Shown here: in pieces, positions 34,651 to 42,113 of the stretch | How the letters are laid out: each line of letters opens with the position of its first letter | How positions within the stretch are numbered: the stretch's first letter is position 1 | Source of the DNA: TA-20 sp035935115 | GTDB taxonomy: Archaea; Thermoproteota; Nitrososphaeria; Nitrososphaerales; Nitrosopumilaceae | Reading direction: 5' to 3' | Assembly: GCA_035935115.1 (NCBI GenBank) | Contig: DASYXK010000007.1 | Span: 1 to 54,596 of the forward strand | DNA length: 54,596 nucleotides | The notes under the pieces: model-generated | The model's database searches: none | Seen by the model: only the letters and a program-made list of their open reading frames with translations | Told to the model about the DNA's origin: nothing | Translations under genes and position numbers: made by a program

Positions 34651-34768
34651 TTTTGCAAATCCGCAACAAAGAAAATTCTATCTGATTATGAGGGCATTTA
34701 AAATTGGAAACATACTTGGCACAATTACTATAGCACTGTATGCAGGAAAGCATTTCTTAGGAGTATAA
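34640..34768 (+). CDS. 42-residue single-helix membrane protein inside the ATP synthase operon
   Basis: A short ORF from TTG 34640 to TAA 34766-34768, too small for a normal ORF cut-off. It starts 11 bp before the atpD stop and its stop is 1 bp before the atpH ATG, so it fills the only gap in the operon. The protein has a polar N-terminus (PVNFANPQQRKFYLIM) and one hydrophobic stretch (IGNILGTITIALYAGKHFLG). A GGGAG Shine-Dalgarno-like sequence (34625-34629) lies 10 nt upstream. An inner ATG would give a 26-residue form. It could be an accessory membrane subunit, like subunit e of eukaryotic V-ATPase; no homology is claimed. Confidence 0.6.
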   Translation: MPVNFANPQQRKFYLIMRAFKIGNILGTITIALYAGKHFLGV

Positions 34769-34769
34769 C

Positions 34770-35096
34770 ATGTCAACTCAAGAAAAATACGTTCATTCTC
34801 TCAAACAAATTAAGGAAGCCGAAGAAAAAGCGTGGGCAGAAGTTCAAAATTTTAAGAAAAAAGTAGCAGAAGATATCAAATCTTTTCAAATTGATGCTGA
34901 CAAGGCAATTGAGGCAGCAAAAATACAAGGAGAAAAATTAGTTGAGACAAGTATAGACCAAGCAAGAAAAAAAGCCGAAGTTGAAGTAAAAAAAATTATT
35001 GAAGAAGCAAAAATAAAATCAAAAACCATATCGTCACAGATGGATGAAAAAACTATTCGTGGAATTCTGGATATTTTATTAAAAGGTGTAGAATAA
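34770..35096 (+). CDS. atpH: A/V-type ATP synthase subunit H (G-like)
   Basis: A 108-residue peripheral stalk helix. It is almost entirely charged coiled coil, rich in Lys, Glu, Ala and Gln (QIKEAEEKAWAEVQNFKKKV; AIEAAKIQGEKLVETS), and ends with a short globular segment. It pairs with subunit E. Its start is one base after the 42-residue ORF and its stop overlaps the atpI ATG. Confidence 0.85.
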   Translation: MSTQEKYVHSLKQIKEAEEKAWAEVQNFKKKVAEDIKSFQIDADKAIEAAKIQGEKLVETSIDQARKKAEVEVKKIIEEAKIKSKTISSQMDEKTIRGILDILLKGVE

Positions 35097-37129
35097 TGGT
35101 ACTCAAGCCTGTCCCAATGACTATGATGGCAGTACTTGGTTTAAGAAAAGACAGACAAGTTGTAATTTCTGTTTTACATGATATGGGTATACTACAATTA
35201 GAACCATTATCTAAAGACGTGGCTCATATGCTCAAAAATGAACGTGATAATGACCTTTACAGACAAGTTTCAGATCAACTCCTTAGAATTAAAGCATTCA
35301 AAACGGTTCTGCCCCCAAACCCAGTTTCAAGTTGTCAACGTTTTCCAACAATTGAAAACTTGATGCAAGCAGCAAAATCGATCGATATAGATTCTAAAAT
35401 AGCTTCTCTAGAAAGAGAAAAAGAAAATCTCCTAACTAAGATAAATGAAACTGAAAATAATATCAAACTTGTTGAAGAGTTTTCATTTTTCCCAGAAGAT
35501 TTTAATGTACTCCAGTTAGTATTAGGACACTCTTATTTTGGCCGTTTAGATTCAAAACAATTCCCATTTTTTAAGAAAGCATTAGAAGTAAACAACCTAG
35601 ACGTTTTCCTTTATTCTAAAGAAGAAAAAGAAATTACGCGCATTGTTCTTATTACATTTCCTAACTTTCCTCCTCACGCCCTTGCTACTGCTGTTCAAGA
35701 GTATAATGTTAAACTTGAAGCAGTACCAAAACTCAATGGAACAGCAGTTCAATTAAAACAATCACTAGGAGCTATTCTCAATGAGCTAACTCAAAAATTA
35801 AAAGAAATTGATAGACAACTAGGCGAGATTTCCAAAGAATACTATGCAAATATTGTCTGTATCGAAGAACAGCTTGAAATAGAAAACAGAAAACTTGAGG
35901 TCATTGACAATCTTGGAGTCACATCTGATTCTTTTGCACTAGAAGGATGGGTTCCAAAATCAAAACTAGAATCAGTCAAAGCTAATCTAGACAACCATGC
36001 CAAAGGAACAATTGTTTATGAACTAGAGATCCAAAAAAATCCACCGACACTATTAGCAAATCCAAAAAGATTCAAGTTGTTTGAGGCTTTCATTAGATTC
36101 TATTCTTTACCACAAGGCAAAGAATTTGATCCCACATTAATTTTTGGTCTTATCTTTCCCGTCTTTTATGGTATGATGGTAGGGGATGCAGGCTATTGTC
36201 TTTTTATCCTCCTTGTTTGCAGATGGGTAATCAGAAGAGTAGAGGGTGGAAAACGTAATCTTAACATCATGCCAAAGCCTTTGAGAAAATTTGCACTTAC
36301 TATATTGAAACCCAGACAGATGGTCAAATTGGCAAAAGCAATGACTCCTGGTGCTATTATTGGAATTATTTTAGGATTCACATTCAATCTGTACTTTGGA
36401 TTTCATCTCAATGGCTATCTGTTTAATTATATAAACACGATACTTGGTATGCAACTTCTTCCTGCTAGCGGAGCAATCTTTAATCCCATTGTAGGATTAC
36501 GTAGACTTTTGCTAATCAGTGGATATATCGGTCTAGGCATGGTAACATTTGGCCTAATTCTTGGAATCCTCAATAGCCTAAGAGAGGGCGAAAAGAAACA
36601 TGCCATTGGAAAAGTTGGCTGGTTGGTATTTGGCTGGGGTGTTGTGATGACAGGATTAGCATTAATGCATCATGGACACATCAACCCAATTCACCATGTA
36701 GAGGGAATCGGTTACATTGGATTGCTTTTGGGTGGAATTGGTTTAATGTTTGTTGGAGAAGGTCCAAGAGCTATTATGGAGTTGCCGTCCATAGTCAGTC
36801 ACATACTTTCTTACACAAGAATTGTTGGAATTCTACTAGCTTCAGTAATACTAGCTGATGTAATTGATTTCATTTTCATAAAAACACTACATCATTCAAT
36901 ACCATTTATTGTTCTTGGAACAATGATTCTCTTTATTGGTCACATATTCAATATAATAATTGGAGTTTTTGAGCCTGGCATTCAGGGAGCAAGGTTGGTT
37001 TACGTGGAATTTTTCTCCAAATTCTATCATGGAAACGGTAGAGCATTTAGACCGTTTGGAACTATGCGCAAGTTTACTTATGATCAGTACGAATTAGAAA
37101 TAAAAGAAAAAACCAAAGTCAAAAAATAA
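35096..37129 (+). CDS. atpI: A/V-type ATP synthase subunit I (a)
   Basis: A 677-residue subunit. The N-terminal half (1-340) is the soluble stator arm with two coiled-coil regions (SLEREKENLLTKINETENN; ELTQKLKEIDRQLGEIS). The C-terminal half contains about seven to eight membrane helices, beginning at TLIFGLIFPVFYGMMVGDAGY and including the conserved ARLVYVEFFSKFYHGNGRAF. This half holds the ion half-channels. It is the last gene of the operon and is convergent with pyrI. Confidence 0.95.
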   Translation: MVLKPVPMTMMAVLGLRKDRQVVISVLHDMGILQLEPLSKDVAHMLKNERDNDLYRQVSDQLLRIKAFKTVLPPNPVSSCQRFPTIENLMQAAKSIDIDSKIASLEREKENLLTKINETENNIKLVEEFSFFPEDFNVLQLVLGHSYFGRLDSKQFPFFKKALEVNNLDVFLYSKEEKEITRIVLITFPNFPPHALATAVQEYNVKLEAVPKLNGTAVQLKQSLGAILNELTQKLKEIDRQLGEISKEYYANIVCIEEQLEIENRKLEVIDNLGVTSDSFALEGWVPKSKLESVKANLDNHAKGTIVYELEIQKNPPTLLANPKRFKLFEAFIRFYSLPQGKEFDPTLIFGLIFPVFYGMMVGDAGYCLFILLVCRWVIRRVEGGKRNLNIMPKPLRKFALTILKPRQMVKLAKAMTPGAIIGIILGFTFNLYFGFHLNGYLFNYINTILGMQLLPASGAIFNPIVGLRRLLLISGYIGLGMVTFGLILGILNSLREGEKKHAIGKVGWLVFGWGVVMTGLALMHHGHINPIHHVEGIGYIGLLLGGIGLMFVGEGPRAIMELPSIVSHILSYTRIVGILLASVILADVIDFIFIKTLHHSIPFIVLGTMILFIGHIFNIIIGVFEPGIQGARLVYVEFFSKFYHGNGRAFRPFGTMRKFTYDQYELEIKEKTKVKK

Positions 37130-37147
37130 TTCTGTATTTTGAATTAA

Positions 37148-37609
37148 TTAATAATATTTTAATTCATTCACATCTAGAGTTCTTGTACAATATCTGCATC
37201 TAAGAACAAGACCAGTTTTATCAACTACATCCATTATTGGTTCAATGTCTTCACCGCTATTTGTTATACAATCAGGATTTGAACATCTGAATATTCGTTC
37301 AATCTCATTTGGAAGAGTTACTCGTCTTTTTTCAACCAGTTTGTAGTCTTTGATGATATTTACAGTAGCTTTTGGTGCAATAAGTGCAAGCTTGTTGGTA
37401 TCACCGTCTTTTAGAAATCTATTTTCAACTTTTATGATGTCTTTTTTTGCAACCTTTGAACTAGGCACATTTAGTGCTATTGTTATGACATTACCATCCT
37501 TTCCATCTATCTCAAGTGCATTTAGAACTTTGAGACCTTTTCCTGCCTCAATGTGATCAATTACAGTACCATTCTTGATTCGTCTTACTATAAGATCAGA
37601 CTCTGACAT
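37148..37609 (-). CDS. pyrI: Aspartate carbamoyltransferase regulatory chain
   Basis: A regulatory subunit of 153 residues from ATG 37609, exactly the usual length. The N-terminal allosteric domain starts LIVRRIKNGTVIDHIEAG; the zinc domain has CSNPDC and CRYC, the four-cysteine site that contacts the catalytic chain. Longer starts exist at 37633 and 37672, but a TATA-like ATATATATT at 37632-37640 on the minus strand supports leaderless initiation at 37609. It is divergent from pyrB. Confidence 0.93.
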   Translation of the reverse strand: MSESDLIVRRIKNGTVIDHIEAGKGLKVLNALEIDGKDGNVITIALNVPSSKVAKKDIIKVENRFLKDGDTNKLALIAPKATVNIIKDYKLVEKRRVTLPNEIERIFRCSNPDCITNSGEDIEPIMDVVDKTGLVLRCRYCTRTLDVNELKYY

Positions 37610-37651
37610 TGGAATACTTTGTATAGTACTCATATATATTATTGAACGAGA
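37610..37651. promoter_or_regulatory. Overlapping divergent promoters of pyrI and pyrB
   Basis: Only 42 bp separate the chosen starts. ATATATATT (37632-37640) is about 26 nt from the pyrI start on the minus strand, and GTATAGTA (37621-37628) is about 27 nt before the pyrB ATG on the plus strand. The two promoters therefore overlap, which would fix the ratio of the two ATCase chains or allow joint control. Confidence 0.5.
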
Positions 37652-38584
37652 ATGAGCAATTCTTTTTTCCAAAAAGATATTGTCTCAATCCGTGATTTTG
37701 ACAAGAAAAAATTTGAGACAATCTTTGAGGCTACTGATAAAATAATTAAAATGAATCCAAGCGAGCGTCGTGAACTTGCTAGAGGAAAAACTTTGGGATA
37801 TCTTTTCTTTGAACCAAGTACCAGAACTAGATTAAGCTTTGAGGCTGCAATGGCGTCATTAGGTGGTACATCCATAGGAATAGCTGATGCATCATCTTCT
37901 TCTACCAAAAAAGGTGAGAGTCTTGCTGATACTGTAAAAATAATGTCACTTTACTCTGATGTTCTTGTACTACGACATCAACTTGATGGGTCTAGTAGAT
38001 TTGCAGCCGAAGTATCAGAGAAACCCATGATAAACGCAGGAAGTGGAACAGAAGAACATCCTACTCAAGCAATACTGGATCTTTATACAATTTGGAAAGA
38101 GAAAAAACGAATTGACGGTCTTAAAATAGGAATTGTTGGAGATCTAAAATATGGTAGAACAGTATATTCATTACTTTATGCACTTGGCAACTACAAAGTA
38201 GATGTACATCTTATTTCTCCAACAGCTTTGAAAATTCGTGCTGATTCTACTTATGAAATTAAAAAACGATTACAATACAAAGAATCAACAGACTTGGAAG
38301 AAAACCTAGATGAATTCGATGTTCTTTATGTTACAAGAATACAAAAAGAAAGATTTGCGGATGCTGAAGAATATGCCAAAGTTAAGGGTAGCTACAAGAT
38401 TGTGCCTGATATGTTAAAGAAAATGAAAGACGATGTCATAATCATGCATCCATTACCACGTTTAGATGAGATTTCACATGATTTAGATTCTACAAAACAA
38501 GCAAAATACTTCAAACAGGCTGAATATGGAAAAGATACACGTGCTGCACTTCTTGCCCTTATTTTAAATGAAAATGGGTTTTGA
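37652..38584 (+). CDS. pyrB: Aspartate carbamoyltransferase catalytic chain
   Basis: A 310-residue catalytic subunit that joins carbamoyl phosphate and aspartate, the first committed step of pyrimidine synthesis. Motifs: FEPSTRTRLSFEAAM (phosphate binding), EEHPTQAILDLYT, GDLKYGRTVYSL and HPLPRLDEI. It is read divergently from pyrI, unlike the usual pyrBI operon. Confidence 0.96.
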   Translation: MSNSFFQKDIVSIRDFDKKKFETIFEATDKIIKMNPSERRELARGKTLGYLFFEPSTRTRLSFEAAMASLGGTSIGIADASSSSTKKGESLADTVKIMSLYSDVLVLRHQLDGSSRFAAEVSEKPMINAGSGTEEHPTQAILDLYTIWKEKKRIDGLKIGIVGDLKYGRTVYSLLYALGNYKVDVHLISPTALKIRADSTYEIKKRLQYKESTDLEENLDEFDVLYVTRIQKERFADAEEYAKVKGSYKIVPDMLKKMKDDVIIMHPLPRLDEISHDLDSTKQAKYFKQAEYGKDTRAALLALILNENGF

Positions 38585-38666
38585 CTCATTAAAATTTTAA
38601 GAAATACATCAAAGAGTAAACTTTAACAGGTCAAAAATTTGTAAAGTGAAGAGGCTGTATTAGAAA

Positions 38667-38954
38667 ATGACATATGATAATGATCTAGTAAAAAAGGCGT
38701 TAGTCAGTCTTGTTATAGAAACAACCTTGCTTGAAATTGGAAAAGAAACATATGACAAAGTTGTTCATGATCTATATAAAAAATATCACTGTTATCTTCC
38801 GGACTGCCATGATCATCCAGAATACCTTAATGAAATACTCAAAGACTTGTATGGTAATGCGCACAATGCTGTTGTAGAAAAAATCAATAAACAATTAGAA
38901 GAATTTTCATATCATAAATCTATATCAAATTTTGTGAAAATCTTAAATCAATAA
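38667..38954 (+). CDS. Small NitrOD5-like (DUF3227-type) protein
   Basis: A 95-residue helical protein. The pattern of an N-terminal helix (ALVSLVIETTLLEIGKETYD) followed by YHCYLPDCHDHPEYLNEILKDLYG matches the small Thaumarchaeota-specific domain known as NitrOD5 or DUF3227, as far as I can recall. That domain occurs alone or behind sensor domains. Function unknown. It is convergent with the nikR-like gene. Confidence 0.6.
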   Translation: MTYDNDLVKKALVSLVIETTLLEIGKETYDKVVHDLYKKYHCYLPDCHDHPEYLNEILKDLYGNAHNAVVEKINKQLEEFSYHKSISNFVKILNQ

Positions 38955-38966
38955 TAATATTGTTTT

Positions 38967-39350
38967 TTACATCGCAACAAGCTTTACGTGATCCATTTTC
39001 CTATTTGTCTGAAAATCTCGTGTCATTACATCTACTTTTTCAGCTTCACCACGTAACAAAAAGAGTTCCATGCACTTGTTTCCATCTATCTTACTATGAA
39101 GATGTGTACCTATTAGATCTTCATGATTATGTTTGATTCCTGTAACTATCTGCTCTGATTCTTCATCATGAACCACCATTAATATCGCATGAATCACACC
39201 AGAAAGATTAGATCTTTGTTTTTCTTCTGAAATAAACGTCCTAAGACCAGCTCTTACTATTTCAGATCTTCCGGAAAATCCCATGGATTTTTGTAACTTG
39301 TCTATTTCGGATAGAATTTCATCGTTTAGTGATATGGATATAATCGGCAT
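38967..39350 (-). CDS. NikR-like ribbon-helix-helix metal regulator
   Basis: A 127-residue protein. Residues 1-45 are a ribbon-helix-helix DNA-binding domain (ISISLNDEILSEIDKLQ, GFSGRSEIVRAGLRTFI). From about 50 comes the NikR-type ACT domain with His74, His76, His83, His85 and Cys93, close to the H-(x)n-H-x-H-(x)n-C nickel site of NikR. It is divergent from a ZnuABC-like transporter, so it probably represses that operon when its metal is sufficient. Which metal (Ni, Zn, Co, Cu) cannot be decided from sequence. Confidence 0.8.
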   Translation of the reverse strand: MPIISISLNDEILSEIDKLQKSMGFSGRSEIVRAGLRTFISEEKQRSNLSGVIHAILMVVHDEESEQIVTGIKHNHEDLIGTHLHSKIDGNKCMELFLLRGEAEKVDVMTRDFQTNRKMDHVKLVAM

Positions 39351-39352
39351 AT

Positions 39353-39370
39353 CAGTATTATTATTAAGTA
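39353..39370. promoter_or_regulatory. Candidate NikR-like operator, copy 1
   Basis: CAGTATTATTATTAAGTA lies between the nikR-like start (39350) and its TATA-like box (complement of 39371-39379), so a bound protein would block the transcription start. It matches copy 2 except for one inserted A and the last bases. Confidence 0.5.
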
Positions 39371-39384
39371 TTTTATAAGTTTAG

Positions 39385-39402
39385 CAGTAATTATTATTAA
39401 CT
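39385..39402. promoter_or_regulatory. Candidate NikR-like operator, copy 2
   Basis: CAGTAATTATTATTAACT is 32 bp from copy 1, about three helical turns, on the same face of the DNA. It directly precedes the TATA-like TTTTTATAG (39403-39411) of the transporter operon and would cover its TFB-recognition element. Confidence 0.5.
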
Positions 39403-39432
39403 TTTTATAGATTTATTAATAACAATATAGAT

Positions 39433-40428
39433 GTGTTGATTGTGAAATCAGGCAAGAGTAGAGCTATAATTGGCGGGATAATCGCATCTGTCATAATCGC
39501 AGTTGTTGCTGTATCAATGAATACAAATATTTTTGATCAATCCAAAACTCCGAAGAATTCTGTTGCAAATATTACCGGTGTAACTTCAAAGATCAAAGTA
39601 GCCGCATCATTTTTTCCATTATATGAATTTGCAAAAAACATGGGTGGTGATAAAGCTGAAGTTTATAGCTTTCTTCCAATTGGAAATGAACCACATTCAT
39701 GGGAACCCAGTATTCAACAGATTGAAGAACTAAAGGGAACTCAACTTTTCATCTATAATGGAGCTGGTATGGAGGCATATATTTCAAAATTCATGTCATC
39801 CGGAGAATTTTCAAATATGACATTTGTCAAGGCCACGGAAGGCATAACTCTTTTGAAAGCGGATTCTGCTGAACACGACAAAGAAATTTTAGCTCAGGGA
39901 GGAATGGATCCACATGTATGGAACGATCCAGTTCTTGCAGAGCAAGAGGTCACAAATATAAAAAATGCTATGAAAAAAGCAGATCCTACAAATGCTCAAT
40001 ATTATGAGGATAATGCAAATGCATACATTGCAAAGTTAGCTGCACTGGATAACAGCATAAAATCTGGACTATCAAATTGTAAAAAAGATACTTTTGTATC
40101 ATTCCACAATGCATTTAATTATTTTTCAAATAGATATGGTGTACACGATGTCTGGATAACAGGAATTGCACCAGAAGCAGATGTGCCCCCACAGGATATC
40201 CAAAAGGTAATCCAAATTGCAAAAGACAAAGATGTGAAAGTAATATTTTCTGAGGATTTGGTTGATCCCAGACTTGCCAATACATTAGCTAATGAAATAG
40301 GCGCACAGGTTTTGGTACTAAGTCCTCTTGAGGGCATAAATCAGACCGAACAGCAGAAAGGAATAACATATCTAGACAAGTGGAATCAAAATCTACATAA
40401 TCTGAGAACGGCTTTGGAATGTCAATGA
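39433..40428 (+). CDS. ZnuA/TroA-type metal-binding protein
   Basis: A 331-residue cluster A-I solute-binding protein with an N-terminal membrane anchor (IIGGIIASVIIAVVAVSM, about 13-30). Metal ligands are visible: His in NEPHSWEP, His in MDPHVWND, His in SFHNAF and the acidic residue in FSEDLVDP. It would capture Zn2+ or Mn2+ outside the cell and pass it to the permease. A short His-containing acidic segment (SAEHDKE) stands where ZnuA has its His-rich loop. GTG 39433 is used; GTG 39442 is an alternative. Confidence 0.88.
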   Translation: MLIVKSGKSRAIIGGIIASVIIAVVAVSMNTNIFDQSKTPKNSVANITGVTSKIKVAASFFPLYEFAKNMGGDKAEVYSFLPIGNEPHSWEPSIQQIEELKGTQLFIYNGAGMEAYISKFMSSGEFSNMTFVKATEGITLLKADSAEHDKEILAQGGMDPHVWNDPVLAEQEVTNIKNAMKKADPTNAQYYEDNANAYIAKLAALDNSIKSGLSNCKKDTFVSFHNAFNYFSNRYGVHDVWITGIAPEADVPPQDIQKVIQIAKDKDVKVIFSEDLVDPRLANTLANEIGAQVLVLSPLEGINQTEQQKGITYLDKWNQNLHNLRTALECQ

Positions 40429-41222
40429 ATGCATTAGATGTAGAGAATGTTTCAGTAAGTCATAATGGAGTTCTGGCAGTAAACAAGATCAGCTTTAATG
40501 TTCAAGAGGGAGATCTACTCGGTATTGTTGGGCCAAATGGTGCAGGCAAAACTACGCTGTTTAGAGCTATTCTTGGATTGCAAAATTATCAGGGCAAAAT
40601 CAAGTTATTTGGGTATGAAGGAAATCAGTATACTATATTACTGTCAATGATAGGTTATGTTCCACAAAAAGTAAATTTTGAACCAAACTTTCCTGCGACT
40701 GTTTTTGATGTTGTTGCAATGGGAATTTTATCAAGGAAAAAGTTAGCTAAAGGTGCTGCATTGATACAAAATTGTGGATGTTGTTGGAACAGAATATTTC
40801 AAACATCTAGCAAAGATAGTGAAAAGATAGAAGAGGCACTCAAGATTGTAGGATTAGAATCATTCAGGGATAGGAGAATTAACGAACTGTCAGGAGGTGA
40901 ACAACAACGAGCCTTCATTGCAAAAGCTCTTGTCAAAGAACCATTGTTAATGATATTAGATGAACCTGTAACTGGAGTAGACATGGAAGTACAAAACAAA
41001 TTCTACTCAGTACTCCGAAAAATAAACAAGGAAAACAAGATCACCATAGTGTGGTCTTCACATGATCTTACTGCAATTTCAGATTTGGCAACTAGAGTAG
41101 CATGTATGAATAGAGACTTGTTCTTTCATGGTGAAAAAGAAGAATTTTTTGCAAACAAGGATCTGCTTAAAACATATTCGGAATCAGCGATGCAAATGCA
41201 CATGCATAAACACGATTTGTGA
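40419..41222 (+). CDS. ZnuC-type metal ABC transporter ATPase
   Basis: A 267-residue ATPase with Walker A GPNGAGKT (38-45), Q-loop YVPQ, signature LSGGEQQRAFIA, Walker B LLMILDEPVTGVD and switch His in SSHD. An odd feature is the Cys-rich insertion QNCGCCWNRIF around 117-127, between the Q-loop and the signature, not typical of ZnuC. The tail MQMHMHKHDL is His/Met-rich and might bind metal. It overlaps znuA by 10 bp. Confidence 0.9.
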   Translation: MSMNALDVENVSVSHNGVLAVNKISFNVQEGDLLGIVGPNGAGKTTLFRAILGLQNYQGKIKLFGYEGNQYTILLSMIGYVPQKVNFEPNFPATVFDVVAMGILSRKKLAKGAALIQNCGCCWNRIFQTSSKDSEKIEEALKIVGLESFRDRRINELSGGEQQRAFIAKALVKEPLLMILDEPVTGVDMEVQNKFYSVLRKINKENKITIVWSSHDLTAISDLATRVACMNRDLFFHGEKEEFFANKDLLKTYSESAMQMHMHKHDL

Positions 41223-42082
41223 TTTACATGAATTTGGATATTTTGTCGTATGGTTTCATGCAAAGAGCTCTGCTTACAGGCGTAATGGTATCAATTACAT
41301 GTTCAATTATAGGCCTGTTTTTGGTATTGAAAAGATATTCTCTTTTTGGAGATGCTCTTTCCCATGTAGCATTTGGTGGAATAGCTCTTGGATACTTTCT
41401 TAACATATATCCAATCTGGACCGCATTTGCTGTTTCTGTTTCAGCTGCTCTCGGTATGACAAAACTAAGAAAAAGTACCAAAATATCAGGAGATGCTGCT
41501 ATCGCAGTTTTATTATCATCAGGCTTTGCCATGGGCGTATTACTCATTAGCGCATCACATGGGTTTACTATTGATCTTTTTAGTTTTCTGTTTGGAAGTA
41601 TCTTGTTAACAAGTATGCAAGACACACTAACAATTTTAGCAGTAAGCTGTGGTGTTATTGTTTCATTAATTGCAATTAGAAAACCAATGATACATTTTAC
41701 ATTCGATGAAGAACAGGCAAAAGTTCATGGGATACCTATTGAAAAACTAAATTATCTCTTTGTAGCTCTAGCAGCAGTTACTGTGATTGCAACAATGCGA
41801 TTGGTCGGAATTTTATTGATATCAGCATTGATAGTATTACCAAACATAACCAGCATAATGATGGGTAAGGGATTCAAAAAAACAATCATGATTTCTATTT
41901 CTATATCTGTAATAGCAGTAATTGCCGGAATAACCACATCATATTATTTCAATTTGGCTCCTGCAGGAACTATAGTCATGCTGATGGTTGCAATATTTGT
42001 AGGAACATTGATAGCAAAACATGTTGGTTTGTTTTCAACAAAAACATTAGCAAGTGAAAGTAATTTAATAAGCAGTAATTAA
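41219..42082 (+). CDS. ZnuB-type metal ABC transporter permease
   Basis: A 287-residue permease of the ABC-3 family with about eight or nine membrane helices. The sequence YSLFGDALSHVAFGGIALGY is the family's conserved cytoplasmic loop and contact site for the ATPase, and DEEQAKVHGIP follows in the second half. The GTG start overlaps the znuC stop (GTGA). Together with the two upstream genes it forms a full Zn/Mn-type importer. Confidence 0.92.
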   Translation: MIYMNLDILSYGFMQRALLTGVMVSITCSIIGLFLVLKRYSLFGDALSHVAFGGIALGYFLNIYPIWTAFAVSVSAALGMTKLRKSTKISGDAAIAVLLSSGFAMGVLLISASHGFTIDLFSFLFGSILLTSMQDTLTILAVSCGVIVSLIAIRKPMIHFTFDEEQAKVHGIPIEKLNYLFVALAAVTVIATMRLVGILLISALIVLPNITSIMMGKGFKKTIMISISISVIAVIAGITTSYYFNLAPAGTIVMLMVAIFVGTLIAKHVGLFSTKTLASESNLISSN

Positions 42083-42113
42083 CTCATTTTTTCTTATTAT
42101 ATTAATCAGTAAA

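Noticed and set aside
37141..37165. Inverted repeat GAATTA/TAATTC between atpI and pyrI as a terminator
   Set aside because: It is very AT-rich, overlaps the pyrI stop region and could arise by chance.
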